From DASPFV01 sp035620975 (GTDB taxonomy: Bacteria > Acidobacteriota > Vicinamibacteria > Vicinamibacterales > 2-12-FULL-66-21): a stretch of DNA of 8,741 nt. Of this stretch, positions 1 to 6,636 are shown in pieces (position 1 is the stretch's first letter; each line of letters begins with the position of its first letter). The translations under genes and the position numbers were made by a program. The DNA is taken from assembly GCA_035620975.1 (NCBI GenBank), contig DASPFV010000302.1, positions 1 through 8,741 on the forward strand, written 5' to 3'. The notes beneath the pieces were generated by a model. That model was not told the DNA's origin. It worked only from the letters and a program-made list of their open reading frames with translations, and did not search any database.

Positions 1-16
1 GTGTGCGAGGTGCCAG

Positions 17-760
17 CTACTCCTGCACCACCCAGCCGTCGCGCAGCTGGACGATCCGGCTGCCGTACGCCGCGTTCGCCTCCGAATGCGTCACCTGGAT
101 GATCGTCGTGCCCGCCTCGTTCAGCTTCCGGAACAGCTCCATGATCTCCTTGCCCTGGCTCGAGTGCAGGTTGCCCGTGGGCTCGTCTGCGAGGATCACC
201 CGGGGATTCGAAATCACGGCGCGCGCGACGGCGACGAGCTGCTGCTGCCCGCCGGAGAGCTGATTGGGATAGAGATCCTTCTTCCCGACGATGGCGAACT
301 TGTCGAGGATGTCGCAGACCATGCTCTCGCGCTCCGACTTGCGGATGTCCCGGTACGAGAGCGGGATGTCGAGGTTCTCGTAGACGGTCAGGTGGTCGAG
401 GAGGTGATAGCTCTGGAAGACGAACCCGACGTACTGCTTGTGCAGCCGCGCACGCTCTTTCGCAGCGAGCTTGTGAACCGGCTGGTCGAGAAAATAGTAT
501 TCGCCGGTCCACGCGCTGTCGTGCATGCCGACGATGTGGAGGAGCGTGGATTTCCCCGCGCCGGAAGGGCCCATGATCGAGATGAACTCGCCCTCCTTGA
601 CGTCCACGTTGATTCGACGCAGCACATACGTCCGGCTCGTCCCGTGCGCGTACGACTTCTCGATGTTGCGGAGCGCGATGAGCGCGTTGGGCGCGAGCGC
701 CGGTTCGGGCGGCACCTCCACCTGCGGAGCCGGCTGACTGGAGCGCGAGAAAAACGCCAT
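17..760 (-). CDS. ABC transporter ATP-binding protein, MacB/LolD-like
   Basis: This 247-residue nucleotide-binding subunit would power a MacB/FtsX-type permease at the inner membrane. All ATPase motifs are visible: Walker A GPSGAGKST at about residues 64-72, Q-loop Gln116 (FVFQS), signature LSGGQQQ at 168-174, Walker B VILADEP at 188-194 and the H-loop His225 (VTHSE). The TGNL stretch after Walker B, typical of LolD/MacB ATPases, reads TGNLHS, so His199 replaces the usual D-loop Asp. Residues 1-28 are a Pro/Ala-rich extension before the core fold. The start at 760 is preferred over an ATG at 826 because AAAGG lies 10 nt upstream and the extra 22 residues look non-conserved. It follows the large permease on the same strand after 146 bp, so co-transcription is plausible. 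Its true partner could also lie beyond the left edge of the window. The family is certain; the substrate is unknown. Confidence 0.93.
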   Translation of the reverse strand: MAFFSRSSQPAPQVEVPPEPALAPNALIALRNIEKSYAHGTSRTYVLRRINVDVKEGEFISIMGPSGAGKSTLLHIVGMHDSAWTGEYYFLDQPVHKLAAKERARLHKQYVGFVFQSYHLLDHLTVYENLDIPLSYRDIRKSERESMVCDILDKFAIVGKKDLYPNQLSGGQQQLVAVARAVISNPRVILADEPTGNLHSSQGKEIMELFRKLNEAGTTIIQVTHSEANAAYGSRIVQLRDGWVVQE

Positions 761-906
761 GGGCAGTTGGCCTTTCGAGTCTGGTTCACGTGGGGTCCGG
801 GTCGGCAGGCTGCGGAACGGACGCATCCTGCGCCGGGCCGGCCGTCCTCAACGGCCTGTTAGACGGGCCCTGTCCCGGAACGGTTTCCAGCCTTCATTCT
901 ACCGGC

Positions 907-3309
907 TTACTCCGCTCGAAGCGCAACCGCCGGGTCCACGCGCGTCGCCCGCCCGGCCGGAAGGGCGCCGGCCAGGAGCGCCACGGCAAGCAGGACGGCC
1001 GTGGTCGCGGCGAACGTCACCGGATCGTACGGCGCGATCCCGAAGAGCAGCGTCGCCATCGATCGGCTCAGCGCGAGCGCTGCGCCCAGCCCGATCAGGG
1101 ACCCCAGCGCAGCCAGTTTCAACCCCTCACCGACGACCAGCCGGAACACGTCGCCCCGGTCCGCGCCGAGCGCCATCCGCACGCCGATCTCGCCCGTCCG
1201 CAGCGCCACGGTGTACGACGTCACACCGTAGATGCCGATCGCCGAGAGGCTGAGCGCGAGGCCCGCGAAGGCGGCGCTCAGCAGCGCGATGAACCGTGAC
1301 TGGGCGATGGAGCGCGCGACGAGGGCATCCATCGGAGTGATGCCGGACACCGGCATGTCCGGATCGATCTCGCGCACCGCCTGCCGCACCGCTTCTGCCA
1401 GGCGGATCGGATCGCCGCCGGTCTTCAGCACGACGTTGGTGCCCGCCTCGGGAAAATGCCAGTACGGCAGATACATCTCGACTCGCGTCCCCTCACGGGC
1501 GCCTGCCATCCTGACGTCGTCCGCCACGCCCACCACGGTGAACCAGGGGGCGTCCGGACTGGTGCCGAACCGCACCCGACGTCCGAGCGGATCCTCGCCG
1601 GGCCAGTACCGGCGGGCCGCCGTCTCGCCGACCACCACGACGGGTTCAGCCTCCCGCGGCGCGATACCGCGGCCACTGCGCAGGCCGATGCCCATCGCGT
1701 CGAAGTACCCGGCGCTCACCAGCCTGTACCACGTCGTCGTCGCCTCCACGGGCGTGCGCGGAACTGGGCGACCTTCCACGTGGACGTCCATGTCGTTGTC
1801 GCCGCCGCCGAGCGGGACGACCGAAGAGATCGCCGCCTTCTCCACCCCCGGCAGTGCCGAGACCCGCTCGAGGACGCGATCGTAGAACGCAATCCGCGCC
1901 GCGCCGGTCGGATACTTCACCTGCGGAGGCAGCACGGCGCCCACGAGGACGCCCGCCGGCTCGAAACCGAGCTCCACTCCCTGCAGTCGCACGAGGGTCC
2001 GCATCAGCAGGCCGCTCCCGACGAGGAGCACGAGCGCCAGGCCGACTTCCACGACGATGAGTGTCCGGCGGGCTCTCCGGCCGGACGCGCCTGCGTCGCT
2101 GCGTGTGCCGTCCCGGAGAGACGAGACAGCGCGGGGACGTGAGGCCTGGACCGCCGGGATCAGACCGAACGCGATCCCGGTGATCAGCGTGAGGGCGGCC
2201 GAAAACGCCAGCACGGTCCAGTCGAGGCCGATTTCGTTCACGCGCGGAGCGCCCGCGGGCGCGATGGCAGTGAGGCCGGCGATCCCCCAGGCCCCGACCA
2301 GCAGCCCGACGGCGCCACCGACGGCGGCGAGCAGCACGCTTTCGGTGAGGAGCTGGCGGATCACCCGCGGCCGGCTGGCGCCGAGGGCCAGCCGCACGGC
2401 CATCTCGCGGTTCCTCGCCGACGCGCGCGCCAGGAGCAGGTTGGCGATGTTCACGCAGGCGATCAGCAGGACGAACGCGACCGCGCCGAGCAGCACGAGC
2501 AGCGCCAGACGGTAGCCCCCGACGACCTGATCCTGCAGGGGCACGACGCGGATGCCGATTCCGGCGTTGAAGTCCGGGTGCGCCTGTTCGAGCTGCCGGG
2601 CCAGCAGCGTGGCGGCGGACTGCGCCTGGCCGTACGGCAGGCCGTCCTGCAGGCGCGCGACGACGCGCAGGATGACCGCACCTCGAGCCGGATTCGCGGC
2701 GTCCAGCTGCCGTGGACGCCAGAGCTCCGACACTGCGATGACGGCGGGCCGGAAGCCCGCCGCCATCACTCCGACGATCTCGTGTGGTTCGCCACCCAGC
2801 ATGACGGTCGTCCCGAGGACGGCGGGGTTGCCGCCGAAGCGGCGCTGCCAGAGGGCGTGGCTCAGAACGGCCACTCGGGGCGCCTTGGGGACCATGTCGT
2901 CCGACCGGAATCCACGGCCGATCGCCGGCTGGATCCGGAGCACGTCGAAATAGTCGCTCGTGACCTGCTCGCCCGTGAGCGGTTCCGGTGATCCGAGCCC
3001 CGTGAGCGTCGGCTGCCAACCCTGCACGGCTGTGACGCCGGCGAAGAGGTCGCGGGCATTGCGCCAATCGAAGTAGTTGCCCGGTGTGGCCCACTCGTCG
3101 GACCGACCGCCACCCTCACTGAGGTCCTGCCACACCATCACGAGTCGATCGGCTTCCGGATAAGGCAGGGGTCGAAGCAGCAGCGCGTGCACGACGCTGA
3201 ATATCGCCGTGTTCGCACCGATGCCGAGCGCCAGGGTCAGGATCGCGACCAGGAAAAACCCGGGCGAATGGACGAGCAGTCGGAGGGCGTAGCGCAGGTC
3301 CTGGCTCAT
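907..3309 (-). CDS. ADOP-type ABC transporter permease (duplicated FtsX/MacB permease)
   Basis: This 800-residue inner-membrane permease is a tandem duplication of the MacB core and matches the Acidobacterial Duplicated Orphan Permease type. From residue 1 it opens with SQDLRYALRLL and a first TM helix at about 17-43 (LTLALGIGANTAIFSVV). A periplasmic MacB-like domain follows to about 265, then three TM helices (about 268-294, 321-349, 365-387) with the cytoplasmic motif EMAVRLALGASR at 302-313. The second half repeats this: TM about 415-438, periplasmic domain to about 670, three TMs (about 673-699, 724-750, 763-786), motif EIGVRMALGA at 707-716, and the end VDPAVALRAE. The start at 3309 matches where the family begins; an in-frame ATG at 3360 would add 17 unconserved residues. 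Neither start has a strong ribosome-binding site. Family members are thought to act in efflux or envelope export; the substrate cannot be read from the sequence. Confidence 0.93.
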   Translation of the reverse strand: MSQDLRYALRLLVHSPGFFLVAILTLALGIGANTAIFSVVHALLLRPLPYPEADRLVMVWQDLSEGGGRSDEWATPGNYFDWRNARDLFAGVTAVQGWQPTLTGLGSPEPLTGEQVTSDYFDVLRIQPAIGRGFRSDDMVPKAPRVAVLSHALWQRRFGGNPAVLGTTVMLGGEPHEIVGVMAAGFRPAVIAVSELWRPRQLDAANPARGAVILRVVARLQDGLPYGQAQSAATLLARQLEQAHPDFNAGIGIRVVPLQDQVVGGYRLALLVLLGAVAFVLLIACVNIANLLLARASARNREMAVRLALGASRPRVIRQLLTESVLLAAVGGAVGLLVGAWGIAGLTAIAPAGAPRVNEIGLDWTVLAFSAALTLITGIAFGLIPAVQASRPRAVSSLRDGTRSDAGASGRRARRTLIVVEVGLALVLLVGSGLLMRTLVRLQGVELGFEPAGVLVGAVLPPQVKYPTGAARIAFYDRVLERVSALPGVEKAAISSVVPLGGGDNDMDVHVEGRPVPRTPVEATTTWYRLVSAGYFDAMGIGLRSGRGIAPREAEPVVVVGETAARRYWPGEDPLGRRVRFGTSPDAPWFTVVGVADDVRMAGAREGTRVEMYLPYWHFPEAGTNVVLKTGGDPIRLAEAVRQAVREIDPDMPVSGITPMDALVARSIAQSRFIALLSAAFAGLALSLSAIGIYGVTSYTVALRTGEIGVRMALGADRGDVFRLVVGEGLKLAALGSLIGLGAALALSRSMATLLFGIAPYDPVTFAATTAVLLAVALLAGALPAGRATRVDPAVALRAE

Positions 3310-3430
3310 GGCTTTGGAGAGATAATTGGTTTCGACACCACCCAGCGAGCGTCGTGCCATTTGGCTGGCAGAGAGAAGCTCTGCATGCCCAGTGCGTTAC
3401 GGGAATTCACGCGCGACCGCGGCCGGGGCG

Positions 3431-3450
3431 CCTGTTCAGTTCTGAACAGG
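3431..3450. promoter_or_regulatory. Perfect 9-bp inverted repeat, candidate operator
   Basis: CCTGTTCAG and CTGAACAGG are exact reverse complements separated by TT. The site lies in the divergent spacer, 83 bp before the small secreted-protein gene (start 3533) and 122 bp before the permease (start 3309). Two-fold symmetry and position suit a dimeric repressor or activator. No T-run follows on either strand, so it is not a rho-independent terminator. It is not the E. coli LexA pattern (CTGT-N8-ACAG), since ten bases separate CTGT from ACAG here. The regulator is unknown. Confidence 0.5.
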
Positions 3451-3532
3451 GCGGTCCCGGCGATGGACAGCGTGGCGCCCTGGTGCCTCGTTTGCAGCCA
3501 GCGAGAGGAGAGGCGCGTCCAAAGAGTCAGCC

Positions 3533-4099
3533 ATGGGGTTGTCCGCTCTCATCTTCTGCCTCGCCCTGGGCTCGGCACTGCCGCAGCAGGGGGGCGGCAG
3601 CTCCTCGACTGGAGCCGAACCGGCATCCAAGCCTGAAGCGCCGGCGCCCCCGGTCGACGCGGAGGAGATGGGCGTATCGCTCGACAAGATTCAGCGCGCC
3701 CTCTCCAGGCCTCCCGCCATCACCGTGCAGCCGACGACACGCGAGCGCAGCGACCTTCCGCTGTTCCGGATGAACATCGAGGAGCGGAGGCTCTCGATCC
3801 AGGAGATTCTCGGCCCTGATGCGTTCCGCGGGCCCGCGCCCTACGGCGGCATGACACACCAGGAGTTCCTCGATCTGGTCACGCCGACCGACGTGAAGGG
3901 ATTCGCGCCGTTTTCGAACGCGCAGGCGGCCACGGTCGCAGTGACGGCGTTCGCGCTGCAGTGGGGGCTGAAGACAGCCATCCGCGCGCTGCAGGACGCG
4001 AAGGACGAGCGCGAGCGGGAAGCCGCCCGACGCGAGGTCCAGGAGGCGCTCGAGGCGCTCCGGAAGGCGCGCCGGGAGGCGGGGCTGCCGGAGCGTTAG
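3533..4099 (+). CDS. Small secreted or envelope protein of unknown function
   Basis: This 188-residue protein is not a family I can name. Residues 1-15 form a short hydrophobic, signal-peptide-like segment (LSALIFCLALGSA) with possible cleavage near residue 15, though it lacks the usual basic N-terminus. A Pro/Ser/Ala-rich low-complexity stretch (about 17-42) follows. A central region has a distinctive MTHQEFLDLVTP motif at 107-118. A hydrophobic segment at about 129-150 precedes a highly charged helix at 151-184 (Arg/Glu/Ala heptad-like), probably a coiled coil. From memory, similar proteins with an MTHQEFLD motif and this order occur unannotated in Acidobacteriota. The ATG is the only in-frame start; AAAGAG lies 6 nt upstream, while a stronger GAGAGGAGAGG (3503-3513) sits too far away at 19 nt. 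It is transcribed away from the permease and converges on the aminopeptidase gene. Confidence 0.75.
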   Translation: MGLSALIFCLALGSALPQQGGGSSSTGAEPASKPEAPAPPVDAEEMGVSLDKIQRALSRPPAITVQPTTRERSDLPLFRMNIEERRLSIQEILGPDAFRGPAPYGGMTHQEFLDLVTPTDVKGFAPFSNAQAATVAVTAFALQWGLKTAIRALQDAKDEREREAARREVQEALEALRKARREAGLPER

Positions 4100-4125
4100 C
4101 GATTCCGGTGCGCAGGAGGCGGCCG

Positions 4126-5622
4126 CTACCGCGAATCCGGTTTCGTCCCAGTAGTGCGGGCCATGAAGCGCTCGATCTCGTCGATCGTGCGCGGGACGCC
4201 CGCCGAGAGGCGCTCGAGCCCGGTCCCGGTCAGCAGGAACGAGTCTTCGATCCGCACGCCGATATCGAGGTATCTGCGCACGGCGGGCTGCACGCGTTCG
4301 ATGAAGGCCAGGTTCTCCGGAGTCCTGGGCAACGCGTCCAGCGCCGCCTGGCGGATGTAGATGCCCGGCTCGATCACGAACGTCATTCCGGGCGCGAGCG
4401 GACGCTCGCCGCTGCCGACGTCGTGCACGTCCATCCCGATCCAGTGCAGTACCCCGTGCGTCGACCAGATCTTGAACTGCTGGCCGGTGGGCTCGGTGAC
4501 CAGGCCGAGCCGCACGAGCCCGGCGCGCAGCACCTCGTCGCAGGCCGCCTGAACGTCGGCCGGCCGGTTGCCTGCCCGGGCGGCCTTCATCCCGGCTTCC
4601 TGCGCCGCCAGCACGATCTCGTAGATATCGCGCTGCTCGCGCGAGAACCGTCCGGTCACCGGATACGTGCGGGTGATGTCGCCCGTGTAGCCCTGGTAGT
4701 TCGCCGCCGCATCGATCAGGAGGAGATCGCCGGATGCCATGCGGCGTCCGGACCGGGTGTAGTGAAGGATGGTTGCGTTCGGGCCGCTTCCGACGATGGA
4801 CGGATAGCTCCAGCTCATGGCGCCGTTCAGGAGGTAGACCTCCTCGAGCGCCGCTTCGACCTCGTACTCGAATCTCCCGGGGGCGGCCGCACGCATGGCC
4901 GCCTTGTGCGCCTCGATGGAGACGGCCACGCTGCGACGCATCACGTCCTGTTCCCAGGCCGTCTTGATCTGCCGCAGGTCGGCGAGCACCGGCGTCGTGT
5001 CCTCCACGGTGAACCCGAAGAAGCGCTGCAGCAGGTCGGCGGCGAATCGACGTGCGGGACCCGGCGGGGTGGAGAGATCGCGGAGCGGCTCGAGCAGCAG
5101 GGCGAGTCTGGCCCGCCCGGCACGCAGCGCCTCGAAGAAGCGCTCGTGCTCTGACGGGTCATCGCCGATGGCGCGGCCGGAGAACATCGCGGCGACGAAG
5201 GGCTCGAACTGATCCAGCGTCAGAACGGTCGGCACGCCGCTGAGCGCGGTGGCCTCGGTCGGGGTCAGGCTGTGGCCGGTCCAGTGCTCCCGCCGGCGAT
5301 CGGCCGGCCGGATGAAGAGCACTTCCTTGCGGGTCCGGTTACCGGGCATGAGGACCAGGATGGTCTCTTCCTGGTCGATTCCGGTCAGGTACAGCAGGTT
5401 GCTGTCCTGCCGGTATTCGTAGTCCACATCCAGCGAGTAGACGCGGGTCGGCGCGCTCCAGAAGATCGCGAGGGCGTCGGAGCCGATTCGTTCCATGACG
5501 CGGGCGCGCCGTGCCTGCAGATCCTCCTGGAGCGGTCCCGCCCAGGCGGCGGGGGCCAGGCCTGGAAGGCTGGACAGAATGGCGAGGACGGCCGCGCGAA
5601 TGGCCGGCTGACGCGTGCGCAT
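4126..5622 (-). CDS. Exported Xaa-Pro aminopeptidase (aminopeptidase P, M24 family)
   Basis: This 498-residue metallopeptidase would remove the N-terminal residue from peptides with proline in second position. An Arg-bearing N-terminus and hydrophobic core with AWA before residue 29 form a signal peptide, so it probably acts in the periplasm or outside, unlike cytoplasmic PepP. Residues about 30-165 match the AMP_N domain and about 220-480 the pita-bread catalytic domain. The dinuclear metal ligands are all present by comparison with E. coli PepP: Asp304 (LLIDAA), Asp315 (GDITR), His393 (HGVLHW), Glu418 (IEPGIY) and Glu459 (VRIED). His287 (LHYTR), His389 and His400 (DVHDVG) are also kept. The frame stays open far upstream to 6612, but only antisense to the next gene. 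The ATG at 5622 starts exactly before the signal peptide; no clear Shine-Dalgarno precedes it. It is transcribed alone, divergent from the LiaF-like gene. Confidence 0.95.
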   Translation of the reverse strand: MRTRQPAIRAAVLAILSSLPGLAPAAWAGPLQEDLQARRARVMERIGSDALAIFWSAPTRVYSLDVDYEYRQDSNLLYLTGIDQEETILVLMPGNRTRKEVLFIRPADRRREHWTGHSLTPTEATALSGVPTVLTLDQFEPFVAAMFSGRAIGDDPSEHERFFEALRAGRARLALLLEPLRDLSTPPGPARRFAADLLQRFFGFTVEDTTPVLADLRQIKTAWEQDVMRRSVAVSIEAHKAAMRAAAPGRFEYEVEAALEEVYLLNGAMSWSYPSIVGSGPNATILHYTRSGRRMASGDLLLIDAAANYQGYTGDITRTYPVTGRFSREQRDIYEIVLAAQEAGMKAARAGNRPADVQAACDEVLRAGLVRLGLVTEPTGQQFKIWSTHGVLHWIGMDVHDVGSGERPLAPGMTFVIEPGIYIRQAALDALPRTPENLAFIERVQPAVRRYLDIGVRIEDSFLLTGTGLERLSAGVPRTIDEIERFMARTTGTKPDSR

Positions 5623-5629
5623 GCGCAAA

Positions 5630-5635
5630 ATTCTA
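5630..5635 (-). promoter_or_regulatory. Possible -10 element for a leaderless aminopeptidase transcript
   Basis: On the minus strand TAGAAT (5 of 6 matches to TATAAT) ends 7 nt before the ATG at 5622. A start of transcription 7 nt downstream would fall on the A of the ATG, giving a leaderless mRNA. This would fit the lack of a Shine-Dalgarno there. No good -35 hexamer is seen 16-18 bp upstream. It stands out as AT-rich in a very GC-rich spacer but could be chance. Confidence 0.25.
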
Positions 5636-5760
5636 TCGCAGGGCCGCCGTTCGCCGGGCGCGCGGCGGGATTCGCCGGAAAGCGTCCCGGCCCGCGGGCC
5701 GCCCGGCGTATCGTCAGGCAGGAGGCCCAGGCCGGAGGCCAGAGCCGGCCGTACCAGACG

Positions 5761-6564
5761 ATGATGTTGCCCCTGCCCGAGGAGCGCCGCCCGCAGCAGC
5801 CGTCGCGGCTGTCGCCGCAGCTCGTCTTCGGCACCCTGGTGATTGCGGTCGGGGTGCTGTTCCTGCTCGACGAGCTGGGGGTCGTCCATGCGGGCGACTA
5901 CGTGCGCTACTGGCCGGCCGGGCTCATCGTGGTAGGGCTCCTGAAGCTGTGGCAGTCGCGGGACGGGTTCGGGGGTGCGCTGGCCGGACTGATCTTCACC
6001 ACGGCCGGGATCTGGCTGCTGCTCGAACAGCTGGCCGTCATCAGGATCAGCTTCTTCGATCTGTGGCCACTGCTGCTGGTGTTCTTCGGGGCCTACCTGG
6101 TCTGGCAGGGCGTCACGCCACGGACGAACGCGGATCCTTTGCCACGGACGAACACGGATCTCTTGCCACGGACGAACACGGATCTCTCGCCACGGACGAA
6201 CACGGATGAACACGGATCGGGGGCGGCGCGCGACAGCGCGACCTTCACGTCCGTGGCGATCCTCGGCGGCGTCGCACGCGGGAACAATTCGCAGGCTTTC
6301 CGGAAGGCCAACCTGGTGGCAGTGATGGGCGGATGCGAGGTCGACCTGCGGCAGGCGGCGATTCACGGGGAAGCGGCCATCGACCTGTTCACGATGTGGG
6401 GCGGGATCGAGATTCGAGTGCCCGACGAGTGGAGCGTCGACTGCCAGGTGATGCCGCTGATGGGCGGCGTCGACGACAAGACGCGGCCGCCGAAGACGGC
6501 CACGGCGCACCGGCTCGTCCTGCGCGGCGTCGCGCTCATGGGCGGGGTTGAAATCAAGAATTAG
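5761..6564 (+). CDS. LiaF-like four-TM membrane protein with C-terminal LiaF-type domain
   Basis: This 267-residue membrane protein combines a LiaI/LiaF-type membrane region with a LiaF-like C-terminal domain. Four hydrophobic segments lie at about 20-38, 49-64, 72-93 and 99-116. A hydrophilic linker of repeated PRTNTD units (118-151) is encoded by a 24-bp tandem DNA repeat. The C-terminal part (about 158-267) carries spaced MGG/WGG turns (VMGGCEVDL, MWGGIEIRV, LMGGVDD, LMGGVEIKN), as in the beta-helical LiaF/DUF2154 fold. In Firmicutes LiaF inhibits the LiaS kinase in response to cell-wall stress. Here the next genes are a LytS kinase and LytTR regulator on the same strand, 72 bp downstream, so a sensory or inhibitory role is a reasonable inference. 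The start is the first of two consecutive ATG codons; the frame is open upstream to 5272 only as antisense of the peptidase. GGAGG at 5734-5738 is too far (22 nt) to decide. Confidence 0.85.
   Translation: MMLPLPEERRPQQPSRLSPQLVFGTLVIAVGVLFLLDELGVVHAGDYVRYWPAGLIVVGLLKLWQSRDGFGGALAGLIFTTAGIWLLLEQLAVIRISFFDLWPLLLVFFGAYLVWQGVTPRTNADPLPRTNTDLLPRTNTDLSPRTNTDEHGSGAARDSATFTSVAILGGVARGNNSQAFRKANLVAVMGGCEVDLRQAAIHGEAAIDLFTMWGGIEIRVPDEWSVDCQVMPLMGGVDDKTRPPKTATAHRLVLRGVALMGGVEIKN
6118..6217 (+). repeat. Four-copy 24-bp tandem repeat inside the LiaF-like gene
   Basis: The 18-bp core CCACGGACGAACACGGAT occurs at 6118-6135 (one change, A to G), 6142-6159, 6166-6183 and 6190-6207. The cores are separated by 6-bp spacers cctttg, ctcttg and ctctcg, so the period is exactly 24 bp (8 codons). 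The last copy is followed by a second GAACACGGAT (6208-6217). The units read PRTNADPL, PRTNTDLL, PRTNTDLS and PRTNTDEHG in the host frame. Very similar CACGGA-rich repeats are, from memory, dispersed in intergenic DNA of several environmental phyla; here they sit within a gene. Confidence 0.92.
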
Positions 6565-6636
6565 GCAGCGGCCCGCTGTCACGCTGCAACCCGGAGCCAT
6601 CCCATCATTCACCCCATCCTGACCGGCGGCGGGCGG

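Noticed and set aside
840..856. Hairpin GGCCGT-cctca-ACGGCC between permease and ATPase genes
   Set aside because: The 6-bp stem has no T-run on the minus strand after it, so it is not a convincing terminator; such GC-rich stems are expected by chance here.
1646..3094. 482-codon minus-strand frame inside the permease gene
   Set aside because: Arg/Pro/Gly-rich shadow in another frame of the same strand; the permease frame has clear TM and family motifs.
3368..3384. Short inverted repeat GCAGAG-agaag-CTCTGC upstream of the permease
   Set aside because: Arms of only 6 bp with no promoter or terminator context; not distinguishable from chance.
3431..3450. LexA (SOS) box
   Set aside because: The spacing fits neither CTGT-N8-ACAG nor the direct GTTC-N7-GTTC pattern, and neither flanking gene is a typical SOS function.
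4100..4125. Bidirectional terminator between the converging genes
   Set aside because: No stem-loop with T-run on either strand in the 26 bp; only the short palindrome GCGGCCGC is seen.
3961..5154. 397-codon plus-strand frame over the peptidase gene
   Set aside because: Antisense shadow of the peptidase, Arg/His/Gly-rich with no recognisable domain.
5272..5760. Upstream extension of the LiaF-like frame on the plus strand
   Set aside because: It is the antisense shadow of the aminopeptidase 5' half; membrane-protein-like sequence begins only after the ATG at 5761.
6118..6217. CRISPR array
   Set aside because: Spacers are only 6 bp and nearly identical, units are in frame within a gene, and no cas genes are present; it is a tandem repeat.
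5623..6612. Long open upstream extension of the aminopeptidase frame on the minus strand (828 codons in all)
   Set aside because: It is antisense to the LiaF-like gene, contains the translated 24-bp repeat (RVRPWQ units) and lies before a clear signal peptide. It is an open frame due to high GC.
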